From Vitellaria paradoxa (taxonomy: Eukaryota; Streptophyta; Magnoliopsida; Ericales; Sapotaceae), in the NCBI GenBank assembly GCA_019916065.1, contig CM034237.1, positions 58,104,590 through 58,168,589 of the forward strand: a DNA stretch of 64,000 nucleotides. The letters are read 5' to 3'. The notes under the pieces are model-generated. The model saw nothing but the letters and a program-made list of their open reading frames with translations. It had not been told where the DNA came from and ran no database searches. Each line of letters begins with the position of its first letter. Position 1 is the stretch's first letter. Below are positions 26,211-36,772 of this stretch, piece after piece. Made by a program: the position numbers and the translations under genes.

Positions 26211-26230
26211 TATAAAAAGTGGCGCGAAAA
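26211..26230. promoter_or_regulatory. TATA-like motif next to an E2F-type site
   Basis: TATAAAAAG is followed directly by GGCGCGAAAA. Its reverse complement, TTTTCGCGCC, fits the E2F consensus TTTSGCGCS. It lies about 285 bases after the cyclin stop codon. No gene was recognised on either side that it would clearly serve, so a chance match is possible. Confidence 0.3.
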
Positions 26231-26599
26231 TAGATAGTAGTGTTTGTGAGGACAAGAAAGAGGAAGCGTCGAAGACACGTTGCTTTTTCAAATATGTTGG
26301 CATCTTTGTCTATGGGATACTCCATTAAACTGTTTGAAAGCAAAAGCTGGTAAACATTTTTCACTGCTACATATCCTTGATTACCGTATTGAAGTGTTCC
26401 CGTTGAAAGCCATGGGCAGAAGAGCAAAGGCATGCTCTTGATTTCGGTCGGGTGGTCAAAAATTACTTGATACTTCTTTGGGCAATTATTATGGAACCTT
26501 TTTTTTTTTTAAAAAAGACAAATTCAGTCATATGGGTCATTCTAAAACTATCTTCTATTATAAGGATAATGCTGTTACAATCCTAAAAAAAATTTATAA

Positions 26600-26744
26600 G
26601 TGCGTTTGGAATGACCAAAAAATAAGATAAAATGAGAGAAATTGTGAGTTTATAATTCATGCAATGAAATAAAAAGTAAATGAAATTTAAAATTATTCAG
26701 TATTTTTTATTATTTTTCAAACTCTTTTATCACTCCGAATAGAA
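26600..26744. mobile_element. MITE, family with GTGATAAAAAAT ends (copy 3)
   Basis: It begins GTGCGTTTGGAATGACCAAA and continues AATAAGATAAAATGAGAGAA, TTGTGAGTTTATAATTCATG and TGAAATAAAAAGTAAATG. It ends with TTTTATCACTCCGAATAGAA. The layout matches copy 1 at 11.4 kb closely. It is non-coding. Confidence 0.6.
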
Positions 26745-26749
26745 TTTAT

Positions 26750-28520
26750 ATATCACATTGTTTTTGTGTCAACTCATCTAAATATTTACTTTTGTTCAAT
26801 TATTTTGTTCACGCGTTATTTCCTTCTAATTACAAATCTTGGTTTTATTTCCTTCTAATTACAAATCCTCAATTTGCTCTTATTATTAGTAAGTGCGGCG
26901 ATGTTATTTACTTAAAATCCTTCAATTCCTCAATAATTTCTAATATCCTAGCTATTCATGTAATCGACATCGGATTTTTTAAATAAATTCTTTAAAATAT
27001 TTTAAAAAGTAACTTTTTTTTTTTAACTCAATAACAGCATTTTCTATATAACTGACTATACAACAACATTCTCGAGTCATTCCTTATTGTATAAAAACAA
27101 CCTTGCCTTATTACTTTCCTTTTTCAAAAAATTGATTCAACAAGAGAGATAAATATTTTTTTGAAATTAAAAAACTTCAGATGTGATAGAACACCCATCC
27201 CCTAAATATAAGAAAGCACTAAACGTAGACAAGGGAATATGATGGAAGGCAGAAAAAATGTTCATCTCCTATTTTCACGTCTTAAAACAAGGTATTCCAG
27301 AATATGACGGAAGCGAAGAGCATTCCTCCCAAACTGACCAACTTATTTCATGCAAGAGTTAAGTCCCGGTTTGAAACTCTTCCAAGCTTCTATTGCTAGC
27401 AGTCAGGCAAATAGAAGTGGAAGACGATTTAGTAGAAGATACAGAGAAACCCCTCCAAGTCATGAGGATCCAAGGGGCTCGGGCTTCATTCGGGAAAATA
27501 TAAATAGGTGAGACATATAATCATGGAAAGTAATAGAATTTAGCTTTCCATCCTCCAAGGTCTTATTGTAAATAAATAAATAAATAAATACAAAGGGTGC
27601 CCAGAATGCCAGAACATCACCATTCCCACGAGAGCCATTATTTTGGCAATCCGAGTACTCAAAAATATTTAGTTACAAATGAGCTACAATTGAATTAGTA
27701 TATATAGATCTATTTTGTATGCAAATTACAGCGAGTTAGATATGGATACTCAATGAGTACCCATGTATGGCTCATTATTATTCATAATGACCCTAATCCC
27801 TACTCTTCGCTTTCATGGCACGCTACGCACCCTCTACTTTCACTACTCATACTTGAATTACAGACGTTATTAAATTATATAATAGATTAAATAAGGTGAC
27901 AAGTCCAATTATGTCCACATAAATTCACCCAACTATGACTCGAATATTTAATTGTATGTAATTGGATTTACCCAACTAAAAACTCAGTCAAAATTAACTG
28001 GAATCAAACCTGTCCATTTACCACCTCTGCTGAAAAGTAAAATCCAAATGCAATTCAAAATTCAAGCTTCGCTCACCATGCAATATACCTTTGCGTCCCA
28101 TGGAACAAACAAACTACTGAAACCATTTGAAGCAGCAAAGCTATGTACAATGCTCCTCCTGACAACAAATCAATCCAATCAAACAAGCACAATACCAACT
28201 CAAACTGAAATCACTTGGTCTCCCAAATTGAGAAAGCTGAAAATAGAAAGAATCGGTGAATTGTGAGTAATGGGGAGCCAAATGACAACAAAAAAACATT
28301 TAATTCCAATTAGAAACCTAACATGCAAAGAGTGAAAGCTTAACTGTTCTTGCTAAAAGGAAACTCCAGACAGGCCAGCCTAGCTTTATTGGCACCAACG
28401 CCACCCTGGCTGCTTGCTTTTTTACAAGAAGTAGGTGCTATCGTAGAGGGATAGGGAAAGACATGTTTCCATTCGATCTATTCTGATCACCTGAACATGC
28501 TTGTTTAAGAGCACCATTAC
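26750..28520. other. Gene-free intergenic DNA between the cyclin and NLR genes
   Basis: A (AAAT)n run lies near 27,571-27,590. Parts near 27,180-27,660 and 27,950-28,500 are less AT-rich and may be old transposon or UTR sequence, but no exon or repeat terminus could be supported. Confidence 0.4.
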
Positions 28521-28523
28521 AAC

Positions 28524-28928
28524 TTCCTCGCCAGGGGTGGCCACAGTTCGGGTTACTCGCAAACTAGCTTGCAAACTTGACTCGAAAAAGCTCGGCTCTA
28601 GCTCGATTTATAATCTAATGAGCTTCATTCACAGCTCATTTAAAATCAAGCTCAAGCCTAGAAGTATTTGACCTGAAAGCTAGCGAGCCGGCTCAACATG
28701 TCATTTTGATTTAGTGAACCAATGTCGTTTTGGTTTAATTAAACTATTTATTTGAATTATTATATTTTAGACCAAAACGACGCTGTTTTGGTTAATCGAC
28801 TTACTTGCAAGCCAATCTCAAGTCCAAATTGGTCTTTGTCGAGCCCATTATTAATAATTTGAGCAGAACTCAGGCAACCCAAAGTTCGGTTTGATTCCGC
28901 TTGGCTCAAATTCAACCCTATTCCTCGT
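28524..28928. mobile_element. hAT-like non-autonomous element, 8-bp TSD
   Basis: The body (28,532-28,920, 389 bases) starts CAGGGGTGGCC. Its inverted right end reads TAGGGTTGAA, in keeping with hAT-type termini. It is flanked by TTCCTCGC and TTCCTCGT, an eight-base target duplication with one mismatch. The inside is GC-richer, with repeated AGCTC/CTCG motifs, and non-coding. It sits about 200 bases beyond the 3' end of the NLR gene. Confidence 0.6.
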
Positions 28929-29131
28929 ATGATCTCATAATGACGATGTAAGAGAGAAATCCAGAAACAGTTAAAAAAAAGTTGATTTGGTCTGCAAAAG
29001 CATTGAATTCATCAACATTTACAAGTATGGAGTAACTTTCAAAAGCCAAGGATCAAACTTACACGGTAATCTGGTTGCAAGATTACACCAGGAATTCTCC
29101 TGAAAATTGGTAATGTAGGAAACTATGAAGT

Positions 29132-31867
29132 CTATAAGCTTCGGTTCAATCTGACATTTTCTTCACAATTTGATAGATTTGGGCATCGCCAGACTTTTCG
29201 AGTTTGCAGTGATGGCAATGCACACCCAATGGTCTTCAATTTTGGCAGTTCCCACAGATACAATGTCCCTAAACATGGCAATTTGGGCTCTTGTGAAGCT
29301 TGTTCAAACACAGCCTCCAATTCATCACAAAACTTAATATGAAGAACTTCAAGTTTTATTGGCAGCTGGGGCGAAGAGAAGACAACTGACAGCTTTGGAC
29401 AACAATCTAGGTACAGCTGCTTAAGGTTTTGAAAGGTACCAGTTAGCCAGTTCCCAAAGTATATATGTTTTAAATTAACAGAATTGGAAACCCGTAAGAG
29501 CTCTAAACTTCTCGGGTTCATTATCTTTTCTTCCTCCTCTTCAACAAAAACACTCTCCAATTCTCTGCAGCTATCTATCAAACAACCTTTTAGTATGTTG
29601 AGATTGGAGGCACCTATATCAGATAAGCATCTTTCAGATGCCATATCAATTAAAAGTACACAGTTAGCATGACAGAGAACCTCATCAATACCCACGGGGG
29701 AATTTTGGAAGCCATGGATCTTCAATGTCGGTTGCTCTTTTAGATCAGAGAACCATCTGGTTTGGAAATAAATATCTCTGAACATAAAATCATCTCCACA
29801 TAGAGATACTCCTTTGCTGCCTTGCTTCTCAATGGGATGGACAGAGAAATGGAATGATCGATTATTTCTCACAAGTTCAAGAAATTGGGAACTATTTACA
29901 GATACAGGATGCTTATTATTCTCCCCAGCTGCATCTTCTGCAGAAATGGAGATGTCCAAGCTCTGATTATCTGTCTCCTTTATCCTGCTGCTGCCCTCTC
30001 CTTGAGTATCCTTCATGTTTGGCTGATCAAGTTGCTCCCAATGAATTGATTCTGAGATCCCATAAGCAAGTTCTTTAACAGTGGCCCCTGGTAGATGAAA
30101 CATTCTCTGTTGCTGAAATTCTTGTAAGCCTGGACAATCTCTGAGCAGAAGTTTGCGGAGATTGCTGAAGGACTTAAGGGATGGCAGATGATCAATTGCA
30201 GTTCCAGACAGATCCAGGACTTCAAGTCTGGTCAAAGATTCCAAATTAGGCACTGCTTTCAAGCACCAACAACCTCTTAGATAAAGCTGACGAAGGTTTT
30301 TGAGGTTTGACATGGATGGTAACTGTTGAAGTGGGGTTTCAGAGAGGTCCAGAATCTGAAGGCGAGTCATTTTTTGTAAGCAATCAACTCCTGCTCTTAG
30401 GAAGTTAATACCACACAAATTTAGCTCCTCAATCTTTGATAGGGACTCTAGCTGCGGAAGCACTTGCAAGTCAGTACACTTTTTTAGTAAGAGGTGGCGG
30501 AGGTTTCTAAGATTTGAAACTGATGGCAAGAATTTGATCTTAGTTTCAGAAAGGTCAAGTCTCCAAAGGCAAGACATCTGCTCAAAGGAATTATCTTGTA
30601 GTTCTGTCAAAGCAATGCAACCCGAAAGGTCAAGCACCTCCAGTCTTTTAAGGGGATTCAAGTCAGGCAACTTCTCCAGCTTCAAACAACAAGATGCTGA
30701 TAGCCGACGAAGGTTATGGAGATGGGAAAGAGACGGGAGAGTTCTGACTTCTACTTCTGAGATTTCCAGTGCCTCAAGGTCTGTAAGTGTTTCTACACAT
30801 TGCAGGTTCTCTAGCCGAGTGCAACCTTTTAAATACAGATGACTAGGATTGCTGATTTTGGAAGGTAGATTAACAATTGGAGTACCTGATAAATCAAGGA
30901 TCTTAAGGCCAGTAATAGCCAGAGATGGATCATGAAACTCCTCAAATTTGCTAGCATCTGAAAGATCAAGAACTTGGAGACTTTCCACTTGAGTAATGCT
31001 ACGCATTCTACCCAAGTGCAAACATCCACTTAGCAAGAGATGAGTGAGATTTTGAAGACCATTAACCAATGGTAAGACTTTAATCTTTGTTTTAGAAAAA
31101 TTAAGCACTTGAAGCTCCGGATTTTGACAAAAGTTTTTTGTTCCAATACGTTCCAAAGATGTAGCACCAGAAAGATCTAGCACCATGAGTCTTTTACATT
31201 TTTTCAAACTTTTCAGTGCTTTTAAGCGAGAACACCCTCTAAGGATGAGCCAGCTCAGTTCACGAAGTTCATAAAGGGATGATGGCAAGTAATCAATTTG
31301 CACTGCAGATAGATTAAGGCTCTGAAGTTGGGGCATGTGCTTGAAAAAGTCATCTGGTATTGTCGTCAGGGAGCTTGAACCAGATATCTCAAGAACTGTT
31401 AATTTTTCAAACATTAGGGTTTGGTCTATCTTGTCTATCTTCTCCATGAAATGACACCCTCTGAGCACAAGCATATATAGATTCTGCATCATAAGTGAGG
31501 TGGGAGACAATGTGCGCAGTGCAGGATTGAAAATAGCAAGAACTTGGAGTTGCTGGTGGAACTCGGAGAAATTATAAGAAAATTCCGAGCTGATAGAATT
31601 ACAATCTAGCAGTAAAGTAGAACAATTATGTCGTTTTTTTATCACCCCAGCATTCTGTGCAATTCTCCCAAAGCCTTCCCAGTTGCCATTCCCCAATGCA
31701 TTAGCTAATCCCAGGTTGGCTATGCCACCAAATCCAAGACGGTAGCAGTCATTTAAATTTGTTATTCCCCTTTCCAGGAGGACATCATCAAACTTTGGCA
31801 TTGATCTTTCCATTATAACATAGTCTGGCTCCAGTTTTTTCAGTAACTGATAATCTATAAGCTCCAT
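29132..31867 (-). CDS. LRR part of an NLR gene (At4g19050-like), downstream of an in-frame stop
   Basis: This frame of about 911 residues begins at the ATG at 31,867. It lies in the same frame as the NB-ARC part upstream, separated only by a TAA and two codons. The start, MELIDYQLLKKLEPDYVIMER, is the usual continuation of an NLR winged-helix domain. From about residue 105 to 600 it is a long run of leucine-rich repeats of the pattern LxxLxxLxLSG followed by LPS and LRxLxLRGC. A further C-terminal LRR block resembles RPS2/At4g27190-type resistance proteins (for example LKQLYLDCCPKLSVVF). LRRs in NLRs confer recognition and hold the receptor off. The MHD motif is not obvious where expected, near MERSMPKFDDVLL. 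If translated alone it would lack the nucleotide-binding engine. Domain and family calls are strong; functional status is doubtful. Confidence 0.85.
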   Translation of the reverse strand: MELIDYQLLKKLEPDYVIMERSMPKFDDVLLERGITNLNDCYRLGFGGIANLGLANALGNGNWEGFGRIAQNAGVIKKRHNCSTLLLDCNSISSEFSYNFSEFHQQLQVLAIFNPALRTLSPTSLMMQNLYMLVLRGCHFMEKIDKIDQTLMFEKLTVLEISGSSSLTTIPDDFFKHMPQLQSLNLSAVQIDYLPSSLYELRELSWLILRGCSRLKALKSLKKCKRLMVLDLSGATSLERIGTKNFCQNPELQVLNFSKTKIKVLPLVNGLQNLTHLLLSGCLHLGRMRSITQVESLQVLDLSDASKFEEFHDPSLAITGLKILDLSGTPIVNLPSKISNPSHLYLKGCTRLENLQCVETLTDLEALEISEVEVRTLPSLSHLHNLRRLSASCCLKLEKLPDLNPLKRLEVLDLSGCIALTELQDNSFEQMSCLWRLDLSETKIKFLPSVSNLRNLRHLLLKKCTDLQVLPQLESLSKIEELNLCGINFLRAGVDCLQKMTRLQILDLSETPLQQLPSMSNLKNLRQLYLRGCWCLKAVPNLESLTRLEVLDLSGTAIDHLPSLKSFSNLRKLLLRDCPGLQEFQQQRMFHLPGATVKELAYGISESIHWEQLDQPNMKDTQGEGSSRIKETDNQSLDISISAEDAAGENNKHPVSVNSSQFLELVRNNRSFHFSVHPIEKQGSKGVSLCGDDFMFRDIYFQTRWFSDLKEQPTLKIHGFQNSPVGIDEVLCHANCVLLIDMASERCLSDIGASNLNILKGCLIDSCRELESVFVEEEEEKIMNPRSLELLRVSNSVNLKHIYFGNWLTGTFQNLKQLYLDCCPKLSVVFSSPQLPIKLEVLHIKFCDELEAVFEQASQEPKLPCLGTLYLWELPKLKTIGCALPSLQTRKVWRCPNLSNCEENVRLNRSL

Positions 31868-31873
31868 CAAAAT

Positions 31874-31876
31874 TTA
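31874..31876 (-). other. In-frame TAA splitting the NLR frame
   Basis: Reading the minus strand, CAT TAA ATT TTG ATG GAG keeps one frame across the stop. The frame is open for 312 codons before and about 911 codons after. No nearby GT-AG pair that would remove it stands out. Confidence 0.85.
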
Positions 31877-32812
31877 ATGCCCCCTCTCATAAGCCTTCTG
31901 CATATTATTGATTGGACCAAGATATCCTTCCATCATCCAGTAAGCTATCAGTTCACTATAATGGATGCGCCAACAATCGCGGAAGAAGTGCCTGCCTCCC
32001 CGGCAGCAGTCGAGTAACACACTGTTTGGCACTAAGTTGTACCCACTGCGTAGTAACTGCATTAGGTTGCAGATTTCAATGCCAGATTCTTCCTCCGGAG
32101 AACACTTAAACATTTCCACCCCAGAAATTTGTTGAGCGGAGTAATTTAAGGCTTTTGCCATAAAGACAATCGCAGCAGGCAAATGTTTAGTCTTTTCAAC
32201 AAAAGCTTCAATGCCTGGAACTTTACAAACATCAGTCCCAGCTCTTTCTAGCAACAATGACAATGATTCTTTCTCTACCAAGGGCTTTGCCTCAATCTCT
32301 TCCCTCTCACTGTACTCAGAACTAATGCTACCGGAGCTGTTTCTTTTAGTGATCAAAACTTTGTAATCTTGATTTTCAAGGTTCAGCAGGGTTTTCAATT
32401 CAGTCATTATCTGTTGCTCATCCATTTTAGTTCCTTCATCATCCAAAACAAGAAGAAGCTTCTTTCCTGCAAGTATCATAGACATCTGCTGTTGAAAGTC
32501 TCCCTGGTTCTCCTCCTCTGTTTCCTCATTGTCATCCTCAACTTCGGACTCCCCATTGTTGGAGTGTAAGGATAATTGATAAGCTATGCTCTCACGAAGA
32601 GTGTCTCCGCCATATTCTCTACTCAGAAATACCCAGAGAGCAATGTCAATCAAGCCCTTTTTTCTTGCAATACTGCTTATCTTTCTGGCTGTCCATGTTT
32701 TTCCAACTCCAGATTCCCCAAAAAGAACAATGCTTCTGATTTTGTCATCACTTAGCAGTTCCAATAACCTCTTTATTCTCTCAGCCACCGTACTCATAGC
32801 CATTGCCTGCAA
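31874..32812 (-). CDS. NB-ARC part of the same NLR gene, ending at an in-frame TAA
   Basis: This frame of 312 residues carries the P-loop GESGVGKTW (about residues 33-41), the kinase-2 stretch KLLLVLDDEGTKMD, an RNBS-B-like YKVLITKRNSS, a degenerate GLPL-like KHLPAAIVFMAKAL and the winged-helix segment YSELIAYWMMEGYLG. It then stops right after YERGH. Starting near MAMSTVAERIKRLL, the protein begins almost at the NB-ARC domain, with no coiled-coil or TIR region, as in At4g19050-like proteins. A 3' splice site (TTATATTGCAG, minus strand) ends immediately before the start region, so a 5'UTR or short coding exon upstream is likely. With the LRR part the full protein would be about 1,225 residues, the normal size for the family. 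The single stop suggests a recent pseudogene, a natural truncated allele or a sequence error. Confidence 0.82.
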   Translation of the reverse strand: MQAMAMSTVAERIKRLLELLSDDKIRSIVLFGESGVGKTWTARKISSIARKKGLIDIALWVFLSREYGGDTLRESIAYQLSLHSNNGESEVEDDNEETEEENQGDFQQQMSMILAGKKLLLVLDDEGTKMDEQQIMTELKTLLNLENQDYKVLITKRNSSGSISSEYSEREEIEAKPLVEKESLSLLLERAGTDVCKVPGIEAFVEKTKHLPAAIVFMAKALNYSAQQISGVEMFKCSPEEESGIEICNLMQLLRSGYNLVPNSVLLDCCRGGRHFFRDCWRIHYSELIAYWMMEGYLGPINNMQKAYERGH

Positions 32813-34396
32813 TATAATCCCACTGCATAATTTTGATTAAAGAACTGACCATATTATCGCAACATAATGAAGGTAAAAGAAAGTGGATTTGGTCTTTGAC
32901 AGGGTAATGAAAAATCAGATGAAACAGGATAGCACAATGGCCGCATCCAATGTTGCTTAGGTGTTCATTTTGAGTGCGTAACGAATTCAAGAATGCTCTT
33001 AATTCTAGATACTTTATTCAGTAAAGGTGAAAAACAAGAGGCTGGAAAGCATTTTCATGACATTAAACACCATACAATTGAAATACACATGCATATATTT
33101 GCATCAAGCCACTAACATGTATCAACACACATACTCCTCGGACACAACAAAATATGTGCCGGACATGCCACATTGTGTATGCAATTATTTTATCATTTTT
33201 TCTTTAAACATATGATTAAGATGAGTTGAGGTTGAGGAAATTACCAAAAAAAAAAAAAGATGAGTTGAGGTTTGAGTTGCCAAAACCACTAAAATCTTTA
33301 AATCTTCTATCTCATATTTTCTTATATTTTATGTGTTGAATTATGTATTGAATTACTGAAATAATTTTTTTGTGAACTAAAAATTCACATATACAGCTAA
33401 TACAAATATATAAAAATTATATTTCTTTTCTTTGTATTCCTGTTGTGTCCATATTCTCATTTTTTCATTTTAATTTCTATACCCATACTCGTACCTGTAT
33501 TGTGTTCATATCCTATATTTGTATCAACAAGCTCCTTAGAGATTAGGTAAAGTGGCGGTTTGTGAGACATAGGTCGTGGCCCCCTGCCATTGGGGTAGCC
33601 CCACTCCATATAACTGAAATTTCCCACGACAACTGAAATTTCTTTCTCTCAAACTGTTGGTGACAACAAAATATTTGATAATATTGTAAAAACAAGTATT
33701 CAAGGGATCTAATTATAAATAATGAACTTAGTTCCATGCTGCACAACTTGCATCGCCCATCATCCACTTTGGTTGTGAATTGGTTAAAATTATAATAATT
33801 TATTCAAGGACACTTGGTATTCTCTGAAATATAAGATAAGGGTAAAATTGTCTTCCCACCATTAATCCCATACGACAACAACGCAAATCAAACACTGGAA
33901 AGGTCAGATAAGCATTTGCAACGTCTATCCAGCGTCAAATCAAACTTTGGACAACATTGTTACATGGAATTATACATCCTAGGATTTCAATATCCCGGGA
34001 ATGTACTCCTAGGATGTCTTATCCTGCCTTTTCCTGTCCAGGCAATCAAACACAGCTCAAGGGGACTTCGTAATCATAGATAGACACACATTCACTCACT
34101 TGAAAATTGCACTGCCACCCCTTCATACTTTGCGGTTATTATAGTTATACAAAAACGCCTAGTACTTTTCCCCACTTCTCACCCATAGCAGCCCCTCTTT
34201 CCTGACAGGAACATGCACAGGAGACAATACACCAAGTAAAAATAATTTTGCATTTTTTCAAAATCATTCCTACAAAATCTATTATATTACTATAATTATC
34301 CTTAAAAACACTAATTTTTTTAATAAAAAAATTACTCTGTTATCAATCAAATGTAAGTAATTTTTGCCCTCACCATTTAGAAATCTTAGGTCCGCC
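32813..34396. other. Upstream region of the NLR gene, no certain exon
   Basis: The minus-strand acceptor at 32,813 implies an intron here, but the donor and first exon could not be fixed. The rest is AT-rich intergenic DNA. The part near 33,880-34,070, with CCTAGGATTTC and an inverted TCCTAGGATG, may be a MITE relic. Confidence 0.4.
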
Positions 34397-35157
34397 CTAT
34401 TCATAATACATGGAATCACATAGGCATCTTATTACCAAACCATGTAAATCATGTGTCTTGCATGATTTCTTGATTAATTCTTGCTTGTTTCTTGATTTAT
34501 TAGAGTATGTGCTTTCTTGGTTTCTTGCTTCACAGTCAAAATCATTCCTACTGGTTGTAGGTGTTAACTCATAACTTTTGGTTTTTGATGTTCCAATTTC
34601 ATTTTTCACTTCATTAGTATTTATTTCTCGAAATATTTCTTCCGTGGACATATGTTCCAAATAACTCTGGATCAACTTCTTTTATTTTCATTTGTCGAGA
34701 AAAATTTTCTCCTTTAGTTTCACTTTCAGATGTATCATCTGATTTCGATTCCCCTGATTCGCTCACCACAATGGCTGCATAAATACTATTAGTTTCTTCG
34801 TCTAAATCACTATCTATACAATGTTTCTCCTGTATTGTTTTTACTTCATGAACTAGAAAGGTTTTCTAGTATTTGCTCTAATTTCTTATTAATATTATAC
34901 AAAGATGTTCAATTAGCTATCTATTTTGCTTCCATATTTCTAAATTATGATGACTAATATCACACAAACTATTAATGCATCTGCTAATAATATACTTAAA
35001 TCTTTTCATTTGTTTCTAATATATGGGCATATACAATTATCTTCATTACATTCTAAGCTTCTAAACATCCTATATAATCTAGCTTTTCTTTCATTTGATA
35101 TTATCTTCAGTGCATAAGATCCTTATAATGTCTTTCCCATTGCCTCAAACATCTCAT
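34397..35157 (-). pseudogene. Decayed coding relic, family not recognised
   Basis: Successive pieces in different minus-strand frames have protein-like composition. They are RCLRQWERHYKDLM near 35,110-35,157, a Cys-containing RSLECNEDNCICPYIRN near 35,020-35,070, KRFKYIISRC near 34,980-35,009, a coiled-coil-like NINKKLEQILENL near 34,870-34,905, and an acidic, Ser-rich stretch near 34,690-34,850. A Lys/Asn-rich frame at 34,397-34,675 follows. The order looks like one protein of perhaps 250-300 residues broken by at least three frameshifts or stops. I do not recognise the family. A retroelement or viral-relic origin is possible but unproven. It lies 1.6 kb upstream of the NLR gene. Confidence 0.4.
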
Positions 35158-35827
35158 AAATAGCCAAGATTATAGAAAAGCTAGTAGTTATCCACTATGT
35201 GTGCTTTGGAAAACAATAAAAATATATGCTTTAGGATAACTCAATATAAAACAGTCAACTTATAACTATATTGGGGAAAAGGATAACTATCTTTCTTTTC
35301 AAGGTTATGGCCACTCATGATGTATGTCGAAACTAAATTTTCCCCCAATTCATCAAATATTTTTTTTGACAAGTCAGGGTATTCAAGCAAACTTGCCGGC
35401 ACCATCCCTGAGTTGCAGGCCAGTAAGCCTCCAATGACCATGAGAAGGCTCAAACTACTTAATATTAAAAAGCAAACCCAAGGCATAACCATCTAAGCTA
35501 ACCTCAATGTTAAATACGCCCAAGAAAATAGTGTGACTCTCCCCCTATAAAGAAAGAAAATCCTAATTTATTAGTTATTTAAGTACTTATACCAACTGAG
35601 AATCCAAATCTTACAAGGATTATATGTACTTAATAGACCCACTATAAGTAGAAATCTTTAATAGGTGGCAGCTAAATAAAGTAATTTATATTAATATCAT
35701 GGAAAACACTTCACTCGAATCATTGAACTTCACATAAGAGCCAACTTCATACCAACTTTTAAGCTAAAAAGTTAGCTGTTGGTATCTCTTGAAATAAGAT
35801 TTTTTGTTTTATTAAAAAAAAAAAAAA

Positions 35828-36028
35828 GCTACTTATAATTGATTGAATAGTGTTATGTTATATTAGGCAACTAGTAAGACTAAAATTAATTTATTCATAA
35901 ATTAGCATTGAATACATTTGTAAAAAAGGCTATTTATAATTTATTGAATAGTGTTATGTTATATTAGGCAACTAGTAAGACTAAAATTAATTTATTCATA
36001 AATTAGCATTGAATACATTTGTTTAAAT
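35828..36028. repeat. Two-copy tandem duplication, 101-bp period
   Basis: A unit containing AGTGTTATGTTATATTAGGC and ATTAGCATTGAATACATTTG occurs twice in direct succession, from about 35,828 and 35,929. The copies are almost identical, so the event is recent. Confidence 0.85.
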
Positions 36029-36347
36029 ATAAGTTTATTAATTTATTTTATAATTTTAAATATCTATTTTTAAATATAATTTTGTAATTCAAATTTATAA
36101 TTTTATATTTTCTTTAAATATAATTAATTAAACAAATTTAGGTAAATTTGGTTTTCAGAATTTTACATACAAGGGATTGTGGGATTTATCGAGATTGATG
36201 TGGGTATTTTGAAAAATAAATAAAAATCTTAAACCTCCCATATTCGTGAAAAGCTGAAAAAAGCTCTAAATTTTTAGTTTTTTCGCTTTTGTACCTTAAG
36301 ATTTTTTTGCCCAAAAAAAACTGGGTAACCAAATATACTTAATTCTT

Positions 36348-36772
36348 TTAGCCTTTGTTTGGGGGAATGGGACGGGGGGAAACTAAGTAAATAAGGGGGA
36401 AAGGAAAGGATGAAAGTGGAGGTTAATAATTTTTTCTTTGTTTGGGTTAGATGGAAAGGCAAATAGAGGGTAGGATAAAGAATGTAATTAAAAATATTAT
36501 TATACTTTTTAAAATATATTTACTTATGATACACATTTGTGAAAATAATAAAAAATAACAAAGAAAAAAATAGAAAAATCACCCTAAAAAATTTTTTCAC
36601 ACCCATTCCCTCCCAAATTGGGGTTGAAAGAAAATAGGTTAATGGAAGTAAATGAGTTACGTCCTTAAAAGCTTTCCCTTCCATTCACATCCTCCCAAAT
36701 AACGTAAATCTTTTCACCTCCTTTTATTTATTTCCTTTCACTCACATTCGCCCCCTCCCAAACAAGGGCTCA
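36348..36772. mobile_element. Tourist-like MITE, GCCTTTGTTTGGG ends
   Basis: The body (36,351-36,769, 419 bases) has a left end GCCTTTGTTTGGGGGAATGG and an inverted right end reading GCCCTTGTTTGGGAGGGG. It is flanked by TTA and TCA, close to the three-base PIF/Harbinger duplication. It is non-coding, with GGGG/CCCC-rich arms. Confidence 0.6.

Noticed and set aside
26143..26433. 96-codon minus-strand frame after the cyclin gene
   Set aside because: No domain or splice support; it overlaps probable cyclin 3' flank.
27952..28266. 104-codon frame upstream of the hAT-like element
   Set aside because: Low-complexity Gln/Thr/Leu content, no domain, and it lies in likely intergenic DNA.
35241..35492. 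83-codon hydrophobic minus-strand frame near the decayed relic
   Set aside because: It could belong to the relic but has no recognisable motif and ends in unrelated AT-rich DNA; not supported alone.
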